Positions 49,874-60,440 of a DNA stretch of 64,000 nucleotides are shown piece by piece. This stretch comes from Lota lota (Eukaryota > Chordata > Actinopteri > Gadiformes > Lotidae): contig JACYXH010000347.1 in the NCBI GenBank assembly GCA_026745465.1, positions 7,501 through 71,500 of the forward strand. Reading direction: 5' to 3'. How positions within the stretch are numbered: position 1 is the first letter of the stretch; every line of letters begins with the position of its first letter. A program made the translations under genes and the position numbers. The notes under the pieces were generated by a model. It was not told the origin of the DNA. It made no database searches and saw only the letters and a list, made by a program, of their open reading frames with translations.

Positions 49874-52800
49874 GAGTAGTAAAAACCAGAGCTTCATGTT
49901 GGATGATTACAACGCGGGGACCACCGATTTACCTTCAGGAGCTGTATGTCCAAGCCTCTTATCTTTGGCCCCGGAACCGGCGGGAAAAGGCAATGCTTCA
50001 CGCTTGAAGGTGGGAAGGAAGACATTACATTACATACAATAGCCAACACAGTTTTCTCCTCATAATCCCTTCCTGAGCAGCATAACGGTTTATGAATTGC
50101 GAGAGTGTATGTTCTATTACTATTAAAGAAAAATGAAAGGTGTACGTTCTCGGTCACCTGCTGCTTTTCACGGTCAGGATCCAGGTGAGGATGAGGAAGG
50201 TGAGGGCTGAGAAGAACGTAACGATGATCCACGTGGATCTCTCCTGGGGAACGGCTGAAAACAGTTGCACACGCACACACACAAAGTTGACGGTACAGGA
50301 TTTACTATCGTCTTTTGCAACGGTAAACCAAACGATTAAATAGACGTATTCATATACTTGGGTTTCCGGGCCTCGTTTCATTATATTTAGTATTTAGCGT
50401 AAGCTTTTATCCAAAGCGTCCCACAGTGAATTTCTTGTTTTTGTAAATATGTTGAGATGTCATTCAGGAGCAGAGAGGGCTTCGGCATCCTGCTCAAAGA
50501 TGCACACATTGGGATTTGAAGCCAGAACCGTTTCTGCTGGGAGTAGAACACCCGAGACACTGGCTAGACTATACCAGCGTTCACCTGCGATCCCCCAATA
50601 TCTGCAGCCTACCTGCAGGTGTTCCTCCCCACGGTGCCTGACCCCCCCCCCCCCCCCCCTACCTTTTTCTGAATTCACTGAATTTAGTCGGCTGCTTGCT
50701 CTCACCATCAGGGGCCGTGACGTTAACAGGGGGACTCCATTCACTCCAGAAGCCATGGATAGGCTTACAGCGCACCTGGACCAGGTAGGTCCCGCCTGAG
50801 CGCAGGCTGAAGAGGTTGAACATCTTCTGCTGCCCGGCAAAGTGCTCCTGTGGGAATAAAGGGACCGTAGAAGACACGTCCAATGGAACAGCAAATGCTG
50901 CATCTGCGTTTTAGTGCATGATAAAAGTATAAAAATAAAATAGTATAGAAGGACTGCAAGGTTGAAGAATGACCAGAATTTAGCGTGCTTCTTTATATAC
51001 TCTATATTCTTTATTATTTTATATTTATTCTTTAAATTTAATATAATAGTCTTTCTTTAGAATTTAAATTGTTAGGCGTTCAGCATGCCATTTTGCAGGT
51101 CAAGCAGCATGTCATGCAGCACCCAAAGCATCATGACATCTACTACCTCCCACTCCGCCCCATCCAGCTTGGCGCGGAGCTCGTAGACGAGCGTGATCCA
51201 GCCCGAGCGGGTGTCGGCCTTGTGGGGGGGCTCCCACGACACCCGGAAGAAGGTGCCGTCCTTGTCCTCCAGCACGACCACCGTCAGGTTCTCTGGGGTG
51301 TGGGGCTGGACTGGGGGGAGGGGACAGAGTCGGGGACACAGCGTGAGACAGAGTAGGGGACACAGTGTGAGACAGAGTCGGGGACACAGTGTGAGACAGA
51401 GTAGGGGACACAGTGTGAGACAGAGTAGGGGGACACAGTGTGAGACAGAGTAGGGGGACATAGTGTGAGACAGAGTAGGGGACACAGTGTGAGACAGAGT
51501 AGGGGGACAGTGTGAGACAGAGTAGGGGACACAGTGTGAGACAGAGTAGGGGGACACAGTGTGAGACAGAGTAGGGGGACAGTGTGAGACAGAGTCGGGG
51601 ACACAGTGTGAGACAGAGTAGGGGACACAGTGTGAGACAGAGTAGGGGACACAGTGTGAGACAGAGTAGGGGGACACAGTGTGAGACAGGGAGACAATGT
51701 GTGAGATACAGGCAATTTGTGAATATTGCGTCAATATTTGCCATAGTGTAATGATTTCAAACAAGGTCACGACAGCAGTTCAACTCACAAGAGCAAATTT
51801 GAGAAGCGATCCCGTGTGCTAAGCAGGTTTTACTGCGCTCCATTAAGCGATAAAGCTATTTAAGTTAAAGCTAATTATTTTTAAAAGAAACTGCCGAACC
51901 CTGGCTAACCCGGCCACAAGCTTTACGTATCTCCACTTAGACGTGACGGAGGTCTGTGGTTACAGAGACAGAGCTGTTTCTTCCCGAGGAACGGCAACGT
52001 ATCACATATAAAGAAATATAGAACCGTGACCAAGCTCATAGCCTCTGCACGTGTTTAGTGTGAAGCTCGAAACAATGCGATGGTACAGAACGTCTTTTTG
52101 AATGCGTCCAACTCTTCAGAAAACAACATTGAGGCGATTTAAGACAAAGAAAGTCTCAACGTTCACGTCTGCTGAGCCTTGAGGCTCTTTCCACGCTAAG
52201 CCGGCTACACAGAAGAAAGGGCCGGCCTCGCATCGCTGCGTAGAGGCGGCGTGTGTGTGTTTGATGGCGGGCTTAAGGAGCCAACCTGAGTCACGCTGGT
52301 TAGACTGCTTGAACCCGCCACCAACCACACACACTCTCCACAGTTAATATTATATATCTAAAAACGATGGATGGCGGATATGGATCGCTACTTATTATCA
52401 TTACATACTTTGTTATTGATCTTGTATTTGATGTGACTGTTGAGGAGCAAAGCCTAAGAAGTGTACTCTTGCGTACTTGTACGCTAAGATGTAATAAAAG
52501 CGACTCGGCCTCTGATTCTGGTAACTGCGGTGTGGTGCAGACGTCGCCGGCCAGCTGAAGTGGACCCGGCACGAGGGAAGCCACGAACTGAAAAGGAATG
52601 CCGCCGTCTCAGTGTGGCTGGACAGCGTGGCGAAGGCTCTCACGGGACAACGCAAACGGCATCCGGCTGGGCCCTCGCGGCACGGAAGAGCGCGGGAAGG
52701 ACGCCCTGGTCCGGGAGAGTAAGAGGGGCGTCGTTGATCGCTCACCGATGTACGCCACGTCCACGACCACCGGCTCAGAGAAGCTGCTGCCGTGCGCGTT

Positions 52801-53922
52801 GGCGGCGGCCACGGTGATGTTGTAGTTCACCCAGATGGACGTGTTGTTTTTGTCGAAGTAACACGAGTTCTCCCCGGCGGTGTGGTAGTCGGGGCAGGCG
52901 TGCACCACGTCAGAACTGTGTGTGGGGGGGGGGGGAACGAAGCAAAATGGAAGGAAGTGAATTTGGAATCTGCTGTTTTGAGTTGTGTGTTTGCGTGGAA
53001 AAAGAACGATACTGACACGTAGGTTCATTTTTGGTGAGCGCTAGGGAAACAGGTTTCCTCTTGGAAATGACCGCTTATTGGTGAGTGAATGTCAGCGTTG
53101 TGAACCAGAGTCGTCACCTGAATCTCACAACAATCTCATGAAATGAAATGAAAATGATTAACTTTTATTGTCGCTATGTTTACATTTAGGAGGACCACCC
53201 GACAAATCTTTCTAGAACTATTCTTCCCAGAAGTCAAATAGGAAACGGACGACACCGTAGAGAGGATGGGCGCCACTGACTTCTCCTTGAGGTAGTAAAG
53301 AGCGTAGGTGGTCTGCAGCCCGTCGTCCCCTTCACTGGGGTCCCACCAGCAGGTGAAGGTCTCCTTGTCCCGGGACAGGCAGCTGGTCAACGTAGGCCTC
53401 CCTGGTGGGCTGTAGTCTTGGGTACCAGCCACAAGGGGGAAGGAAAGGGAGGAGAATGAAATTGATAAGCCACCAAAGTATTTCACAAGTCACACGGGGG
53501 GAAACCCAAAGAAGTTGAAAATTAGTCACGACCATTCAGGGTGGAAAGAATGATACTTTCCAAGATGGCACATTAACCATTCAGGGATTAGATGATGGTA
53601 TTTTGGTATATTTATGTTGTTGAATTTGACCTAAAAAAAGACCCTAGCTTTGTAACATGGTCAAATGTAAATTGTACACCAAAAACACTGGGATGACAGC
53701 TGCAAAATTACATTTGATCTACAATATATTAGAGCCTATTTCAGGCTGTTGGACAGCCATTCACCAAAAGGGCCAAGCATGGCCCTGGTCCATAGTAATA
53801 GGTTCCTGACCTTTGGTCTATTGGTTAGGGTGTTAGACTCCCTGTGATTTGTTACCTGATTTGGTGGCGGCCATTTTGAACAGCGTCAGGAAAAACAGCG
53901 CCGCCCCCACTGCTCTCCTCAT
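48723..53922 (-). CDS. prlr: Prolactin receptor
   Basis: A class-I cytokine receptor on the plasma membrane that signals through JAK2-STAT5; in fish it controls ion balance among other roles. Coding exons in order: 53856-53922 (signal peptide [15 protein letters not shown]), 53281-53416, 52746-52915, 51147-51310, 50706-50847, 50158-50254, 49933-50002 and 48723-49832. Phases agree, giving 651 aa. The first fibronectin domain has the cysteine pairs [15 protein letters not shown] and [15 protein letters not shown]; the second carries the WSEWS box. A membrane segment ([19 protein letters not shown]) precedes box 1, FPPVPGPKI. The long cytoplasmic exon has [15 protein letters not shown] and ends GYVTPQWP, a likely STAT-docking tyrosine. 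The donor after exon 53281-53416 is AA|GTCAGT, weak but phase-correct. Which teleost paralog (prlra or prlrb) this is was not decided. Confidence 0.95.
49835..49872 (+). repeat. Poly(G) run of 38 (C38 in prlr RNA)
   Basis: The run directly touches the AG of the acceptor for the last prlr exon, so the whole proximal polypyrimidine tract is C38. Confidence 0.88.
50395..50575 (-). mobile_element. tRNA-derived SINE, reverse orientation, in a prlr intron
   Basis: The minus strand shows the head with 'cccagcagaaacggttctgg', 'cttcaaatcccaatgtg', 'gcaggatgccgaag' and, at the far end, 'gctttggataaaagctta'. This is the most complete copy of the family after 1850. It is sense with respect to prlr. Confidence 0.6.
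51319..51690 (+). repeat. About 22-25-bp minisatellite abutting a prlr 3' splice site
   Basis: About 15 copies of gtgagacagagtaggggacaca-type units start within 10 bp of the acceptor of exon 51147-51310. In the transcript they are pyrimidine-rich (cccctactctgtctcacac) and contain no AG. Confidence 0.92.
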
Positions 53923-54741
53923 CGTGGCGTTATTTCCCACTTTGAAAAGGAGAAACAAGGTGTAGGGTTCAGGAACAGGAGAGCACCTGTATTGGTAACA
54001 AATCCTGTTGACGGCAACACACCAATGGTGAGGGTGGATACTCAACCCAAGGTTGCGTAACAGTTACATGTGTGGTCACAATAAGAAAAAGAACTAACTT
54101 AACTAAAGAGGAAATTGGGACTTAAATTGTCAATCGATTTGTAATAACTGATAAAATTTATAATTGTATTATGTTAGTATAACAGTGTAAGTGCTCTGTC
54201 CTGCTATATATCTCAATATAATTAAGTATGAATAAAACCATATAAAAAGGTTCTTTACAGGTTACTTATACATAATGTTTTATAGTTAATACCATTAGTT
54301 GTTTTGTATCATAATAGACAGGCAAAGAAAATTAAATGCGATACTTGTCCAACTGTGTGAAATTGGCCTGAGGAATTGAATACAGCAATATCACTTCCAC
54401 TTGTATACACTACTAAGGATTAATCAAAACCTCTATCCCCACTCTCTCCCCTCCCTCCCTCCCTCTCTCCCCTCCCTCCCCTCTTTTCTCACTCGTCTCT
54501 CCCTCCCCTCTTTTCTCACTCATCTCTCCCTCCCCCTCTATCTATCCCTCTCACTCACTCCGTTCCTTCCCCCTCTCTCTGTCCCTCCCTTCCTCTCTCG
54601 CCCCACCAGCTGGCCCACCCACTAAGCCCTGAAATCAGGGCAGCAGTGGGCGACAGAAGGCAATACAGTACCAGGGGGAGGATCCTGGCTGGCCTAACCC
54701 CCTGCTAGCTGTGGTCCACGTGGCTGTAAGATCTGTCCTCA

Positions 54742-54792
54742 GATCTGTGGATCGCTCACGTGGTGACGCGCCCCGTGAGCGATCCACAGATC
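54742..54792. repeat. Perfect 19-bp hairpin with 13-nt loop
   Basis: gatctgtggatcgctcacg at 54742-54760 is exactly complementary to 54774-54792. A third partial copy (agatctgt) precedes it. The GC-rich stem makes it very stable in either strand's RNA. Confidence 0.88.
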
Positions 54793-55422
54793 GCTACGTT
54801 TTCCAGAGACCATGCCATGCATGTGCGGATGTCTGGGTAAAACAAGGACTTCTGATCCCGCGAGCGACAGATAATGGGGGAGAATGGGGAAATGGTGAGG
54901 GAGAGAGGCAGATAGAGTTGTTGAGTAAGGGAAGGTGAAAGGAAGGGGGAGAAGGAGAAGGAGAAGGGGGGAGAGGAAGAAGGGGGAGAGGGAGAAGGAG
55001 AAGGGGGGAGAGGGAGAAGGGGGGGGAGAGAGAAGGGGGAGAGGGAGAAGGGGGAGAGGGAGAAGGGGAGAGAGGGGTCACAAGTTGACCCCTGCTTATC
55101 TTACTTGTCTTACTTAATGGGGATTTTAGATAATTGTTATGAGTGTCCGTTGTAACGGATTGAACCCCGGTGACCCTTTGACCCTCTCTAATCCCAATCA
55201 AGCTTGCCTTCAGAGCTGAGGGGTGTAGAATACCATATCAGCATGATGATGACCATCATCAACCCGTACACAATATGAGGGTAATTTGAGGTATAGTGAA
55301 TTATATGATTTTTGGGCATATCCTCTTATATAATAGAGCATAGAGCTGGACATGTAATTATAATAATCAAAGATGATCAACAATGCTATTGGATTGGGAA
55401 GAGACTGCACACTCAAGTGTTT

Positions 55423-55518
<96 letters not shown>

Positions 55519-56505
55519 CAGAAACAACAGTTGAGATTTTGACTTCCCAGAGAAGTACCAGTGGGGGGCCCACTTCAGGGACATCCAAAAGGAGGACATC
55601 TAATTCCTCCAGCGATTCCCCGAGACCTCCTGGTGGGCGGCAGCGTACAGCAGTGTTTCATTTCACCGGGTAAGTTACAGACACACCATGACATTGAAGA
55701 GAAGAAGCAGCGGTGAAGGGACGCAGGGGGTACGGAAAACATTTCCAAACCCCCCCCCCCCCCGGACAGCCTGGGTGTGTGGGATCGGGAGTAGTCTTCG
55801 TATGAAGACTCAGAAGCTGCCGCTTCAAACAAAGGGTGATTTAAAGTTGAGGTGCTGACTGCTCAATTGGCTTCATAAATGCCAAGTTAACCACACCCCC
55901 AGTTAATTAGTTATCCAATGACCCTGAAGGTAATGGTCTAGCAATATACCTTTTGCTAGACCATTTTTTCTAGCACATTTCCACTGATGGGTCCACAAAC
56001 CAAGGACAGCTTACACCCCTCAATCAGGGAAGATGGGTGCTCCCCTAAAGTTAGGGAACTTCCTAAACTGGATCCTAAACGGTGTAAAGAATAAGTACTC
56101 TTAACCCTACACTGGTTGTGAGATTAACTCACCCCAACCCTATGTGCAAGTTACCTTAGCTTGCACAACCCTAGGCCACAACAGAATATGGTGGAATATA
56201 ACAACTGACCATACCTGACACAGGGCAAGTCACTGGATTTAAAAGTGTTTAAATCCAGTAAACAAAAGGAAACCTTTTGGAAAACCTATGATGGAATGCA
56301 CAAAACGCCACAATTTGTTAAATAAGCCATAATACTATAGTTACTGAACAATTTAACATATATTATAAGTTACATATATATATATATTATTTTTTTCCAT
56401 TATTGTAAATGTATATTTCAAAAATATAATTCCACGTACCACCTGCAGTACCCTCGTGTACCACCAGTGGTACACGTACCACAGGTTGAAATAGGAAGCA
56501 CCATT

Positions 56506-56632
56506 CTAGAGGAAGCACCAGTCTAGAGGAAGCACCAGTCTAGAGGAAGCACCAGTCTAGAGGAAGCACCAGTCTAGAGGAGGCACCAGTCTAGAGGAAG
56601 CACCAGTCTAGAGGAAGCACCAGTCTAGAGGA
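56506..56632 (+). repeat. 17-bp minisatellite 'aggaagcaccagtctag'
   Basis: About eight nearly identical copies. One reads aggcacc and the first is diverged. Confidence 0.92.
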
Positions 56633-59600
56633 AGAATAGAATGCCTTCATTTCATCATCACGATGATCTGATAATTGGCCTTAGGGGTGAAGCGCAGGAT
56701 TAGCTCTCTCTGAATATAGCATCTTACATAACCAACGGCCCATGGGAATAAGCTGCTAAGCTGAGAAAGTGCGGGTGCAGAGAGAGCCAAACGTTTATTA
56801 AAAAGGCTTGTGAACAATATACCAATGGTAAAACACAAAACGGTTTCTTATAGTGTAAGAAAACACCGGCACATAAGTCAATATTTGTATTCTTCAATAA
56901 ACTGTATACTATAACTTTCCCGCCGAAGTTGTAATAATGTACTTCAACATTTCCAAATTATTTGGATCCCTGCACCTTTGCCAGCCCTTAGTATTTTGTA
57001 AGATTGTACACTTTAACATATAGCTTTGTATTAACCTAGAAGCTAACCTTTACGATTTCCTGTGCTCAATGCAGTAGACGGAAAATCAGAGATTCATTGG
57101 CAGGCTATCTTGTTTATCTTCCCACTTGGCAATCCTTAAAATATTTGTTGTAGTCTAGTACGTCACTCAATTCCATTAGCCGATGAATTATGAAGCATTT
57201 CTTTAGCACTTTCTTTTTTTATTATTCGCAAATATTGTCATAACTGTCTGTCAAGGGTCAAGGGTCTGTCAGTTCCCAGAGGGTGAATACCAACACTGGG
57301 AAGGGCGGGGATCACAGGCACTTGTGTTCTGGTTAATGACCACCTACGTTTTTGGCTCTCCAGTGTTTTGAGAAAAATCAACCTTGAATCTTAGAGGTTC
57401 ACAAATGAATCTGACATCAATAGGTGCGACTGATTGAGAATCGCAGGAGAAATAGAAAGATGAATCTTCTGATCACAACAGTGATATCAATAGGACTAAA
57501 TGGGCAGTGTGGAAATCGATAAAATCTAATTGAACGTAAACTGCTCAGGCTCTTCAAGCTCTATGCCATCGACACTGGGGTTGGCATGGACATATCTTTC
57601 TTTCCTTGCTTTCTTTCTTTTTCCTCATCCTTTTAAATCAAACTCACACTAATCAACCAATTTCCACATTTCAATAAATCGTTGTGTGCCCGGTCAGGTC
57701 CTCATTACAAACATGAGACCATATAAGAAACTTTTTTCTTATTGCCCGTGCTCTGATCGAACTAACTACAAACACAACACAAACAGCAAACCAGTTTGAT
57801 CACCAGCATAGCAGTCTCCTGTTGTTGCCACAACTGTATTTCCCAAGGTCAGTGTGTTAATAAACCTACAAGAACATACAAAACTGTTCAAGCAATAGCG
57901 GTGTTTGTGACTGTACAACTCATTTCCCTTGTGAAAACCAAGGAGATTTGCAAAAATGTAAAAGAATAAGGTATAGGGCTTGTACATCACAATATATGGC
58001 CGCCTCCATTTTGGAAGCAAAGGGGAATTGGAATGTTAGTTCTTGTGTTCTTTGTGATGTTTTTGTCATTTTTTAATTTAGTAATCAATCGGGAATTATT
58101 TGTAAGTATGGGAAGACATTGTGTTTGAAGCCGCCCCAGTTTTTCTCATGCCAGCGTGGCAAAACAAGGTTTTTATTAGCCTAGGTTATGACCATGGTTT
58201 ATGTTTATTTAGGATTTAACAGTACTGTACTATAACTCTCTGGAGTCCTCTCAAAGTGCTGGAATATCGCCAATAAAAAAAAACATGCTTTCATATGAAC
58301 AAGACCTTGATTGGCCAACATGATAATGAGCACCTATTAGATCAGTTAATTAGTATTGTGTTCTTCTAGGAATTGTTTCCATATAGCTCGTTAGTCACAC
58401 TGTATTCTTTGTTTTCGTGCGTATACCTGCACACACCAAGGGATGACCGCCAGACAACTGGGTTTACAGCACAACACCAGTAGACCCAGTCAGCTGACTG
58501 CTTTTCCTCTGGCTTTAGTGGGTAGATTATTACCTAAGTTAGATGTGGTGGTTAATAAAAGATTCATATGATAAAGAAACCACAAAAAAAGAGCAAGCGG
58601 TCCTCTGCGCCCTCAATGACCCGATATACTTTTTAACACAAACTCTGGATTTCATGTTTGGTTTGAATGTCAATCACTGTTATGTGCTTCATAAAATGTT
58701 TGCTTTAAATGTTACTGAATTCAATTTATAATTCAATTGTATGATAGATTAAACAAAAATAACCCCATATGCAGTACTTTTACATGTTTTGTTTTGCAGC
58801 TATATTCAGTCACTTGACACATGTTACATGTATGTAAGTACTGTACATGTTTACAGTACTTTGTACTGGCTGTGGAGGGTTCTGCCAATCATACAATAAA
58901 ACAGAACAAAAGCATAAATGTGCCGTCTTTGAACATTTCAGAGCAGCAAAATAGGCAAGGACACATGAAAAAAGGTGCTCAAACGAAACGATAAAGCAGT
59001 GATTAAAAAAATAGCGTAATATCCATGCCCTTTGGTTGGTTAGGTGATCGATAATTGTAGCCTTGTACTTTTCTTTGGGTCGCCATTTTTGTGTGGATAG
59101 TATTTATCTTCGTCCTAAGCGTGTTGTGCTCAAACTCCGAGAAAATAACGCAATTAACTTGTCAAGACGGCTGTATTCATGTCTTCTCTAACCGTGTCCG
59201 GGCACTATAAAAATCATGACATGAAATGCAAACATTATTGTCGTCCAATTATAAAGGACTACAATTTAGCCTGGTTAAATTAGAAGGGAACAGGTGTTTT
59301 TCTAAAATGTTACTCATTTGACCAAAACGTAATTTAAAATGGACTTTTTCATAGGCTGTAATGACCTCAAAGTAAACAGAGTGTACTGCCAAAACATGGA
59401 CACGGTGAACCGTTTAATAACCACTGGCATGAACGGCCTCGGGCAGCAGAGTGCACCCTGCAGCCCCGCTGCGTGAACGCGCCTAACCGTAGGCCATGAC
59501 CTCCACGACCTTTCCGATGGGCCTAACCGCCATCACGAGACGGCAGGTTTAAAGCCACGCAGTCCACCATCGACAGCCTCGCGGCGCACACTATCTTCGC

Positions 59601-60058
59601 AACTGGGACGGACGTCTAGACCCGTCCGCGTCCGCCGGGTTCGGTGCGTAGACGCGTCTCAACTTGGGCCGCAGATGAAGACGCGTCCCGTGTTGTGACG
59701 CGACGCCACGCGCACCATAACTCTCCGTTCAAATGGTCAAACATTTACGAGAACCTCGCTCAGTTGGACAGACACAGAAATCCTCATCACATTAGTCATG
59801 GACCCGTTTGATTTAGGTCCGGCAACGTGGACACGACTGGCGAGGTACGTAAATAAAAGCAAGCCAGCGTTAAAATAGCAAACAGGAAGTGGCGCTACCC
59901 TACTTTTGACGAGCTGTGAAAACGGTCCATTTGCTAAGCAAGTCAGCCGGGCTCCGGCTACTGAGGTCTACAGTGAGGTGTGGGCAACAATAAACGTGCA
60001 TAACGGATTATTACCGTAAGGACGTAATTCTATTCTGTAATCTATTGTTCTACTCACC

Positions 60059-60440
60059 TTTGTTCATGAGCTGAGCAGACCGCGTATGGGAATGCCGGGG
60101 CTTGCCTCGCGCACTGCTGAAAAGTTACTTTTCCGCCTCCAACGAGCGGTTCGCACGGCGCGAGGCGACAGGTTGCACGGCGACGGCAGCGTCTCGAGCG
60201 CTCATTCTTCGAAAGATCACAGCAGCATCCGCTTGCGTGCTTGCTGCTGCTGCTGGTGGTTCCCTGGAGCCCGTTCCAAGAAGCTGGACCTCCGGGTTAA
60301 CCGTCAGGATTCAGGGAACGACAGAAGCTTAGCCTGCGCTCAGTCAGCTCGGTTACCATGGCGACTCATGCTGTCAACCTGGATCAAACCCGGGTCAAAC
60401 CTGGTACATAGCAGGTTGGCTCCGAGATAACCCCGCCCAC
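60059..60440 (-). promoter_or_regulatory. prlr: Probable prlr first exon and promoter
   Basis: A minus-strand consensus donor (AACAAAG|GTGAGT) ends at 60059. It fits with the acceptor about 20 nt upstream of the prlr start codon (near 53942). The sequence to the right is CpG-rich, as expected of a promoter. The first-exon boundary and any alternative promoters cannot be seen. Confidence 0.35.

Larger units (their letters stand above)
53923..60058. other. Large 5' UTR intron of prlr (inferred)
   Basis: No convincing exon is seen between the signal-peptide exon and the probable first exon near 60.1 kb. Contents: CT-rich 54440-54600, a perfect hairpin at 54742-54792, GA-rich 54900-55078, (GA)n 55423-55512, a C run near 55750, hairpins at 55932-56480, a 17-bp minisatellite at 56506-56632, and a repeat shared with 5767 at 58105-58185. 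A CpG- and ACGCGT-rich stretch lies at 59400-59720. Confidence 0.45.

Noticed and set aside
49203-50042. 279-codon plus-strand frame
   Set aside because: Antisense shadow of the long prlr cytoplasmic exon; it continues through the G38 run and has no family resemblance.
53805-53850. tRNA-like 'ggtctattggttagggtgttagactccctgtg'
   Set aside because: It resembles only the A-box arm of the SINE family; no B box or cloverleaf follows, so no tRNA gene is called.
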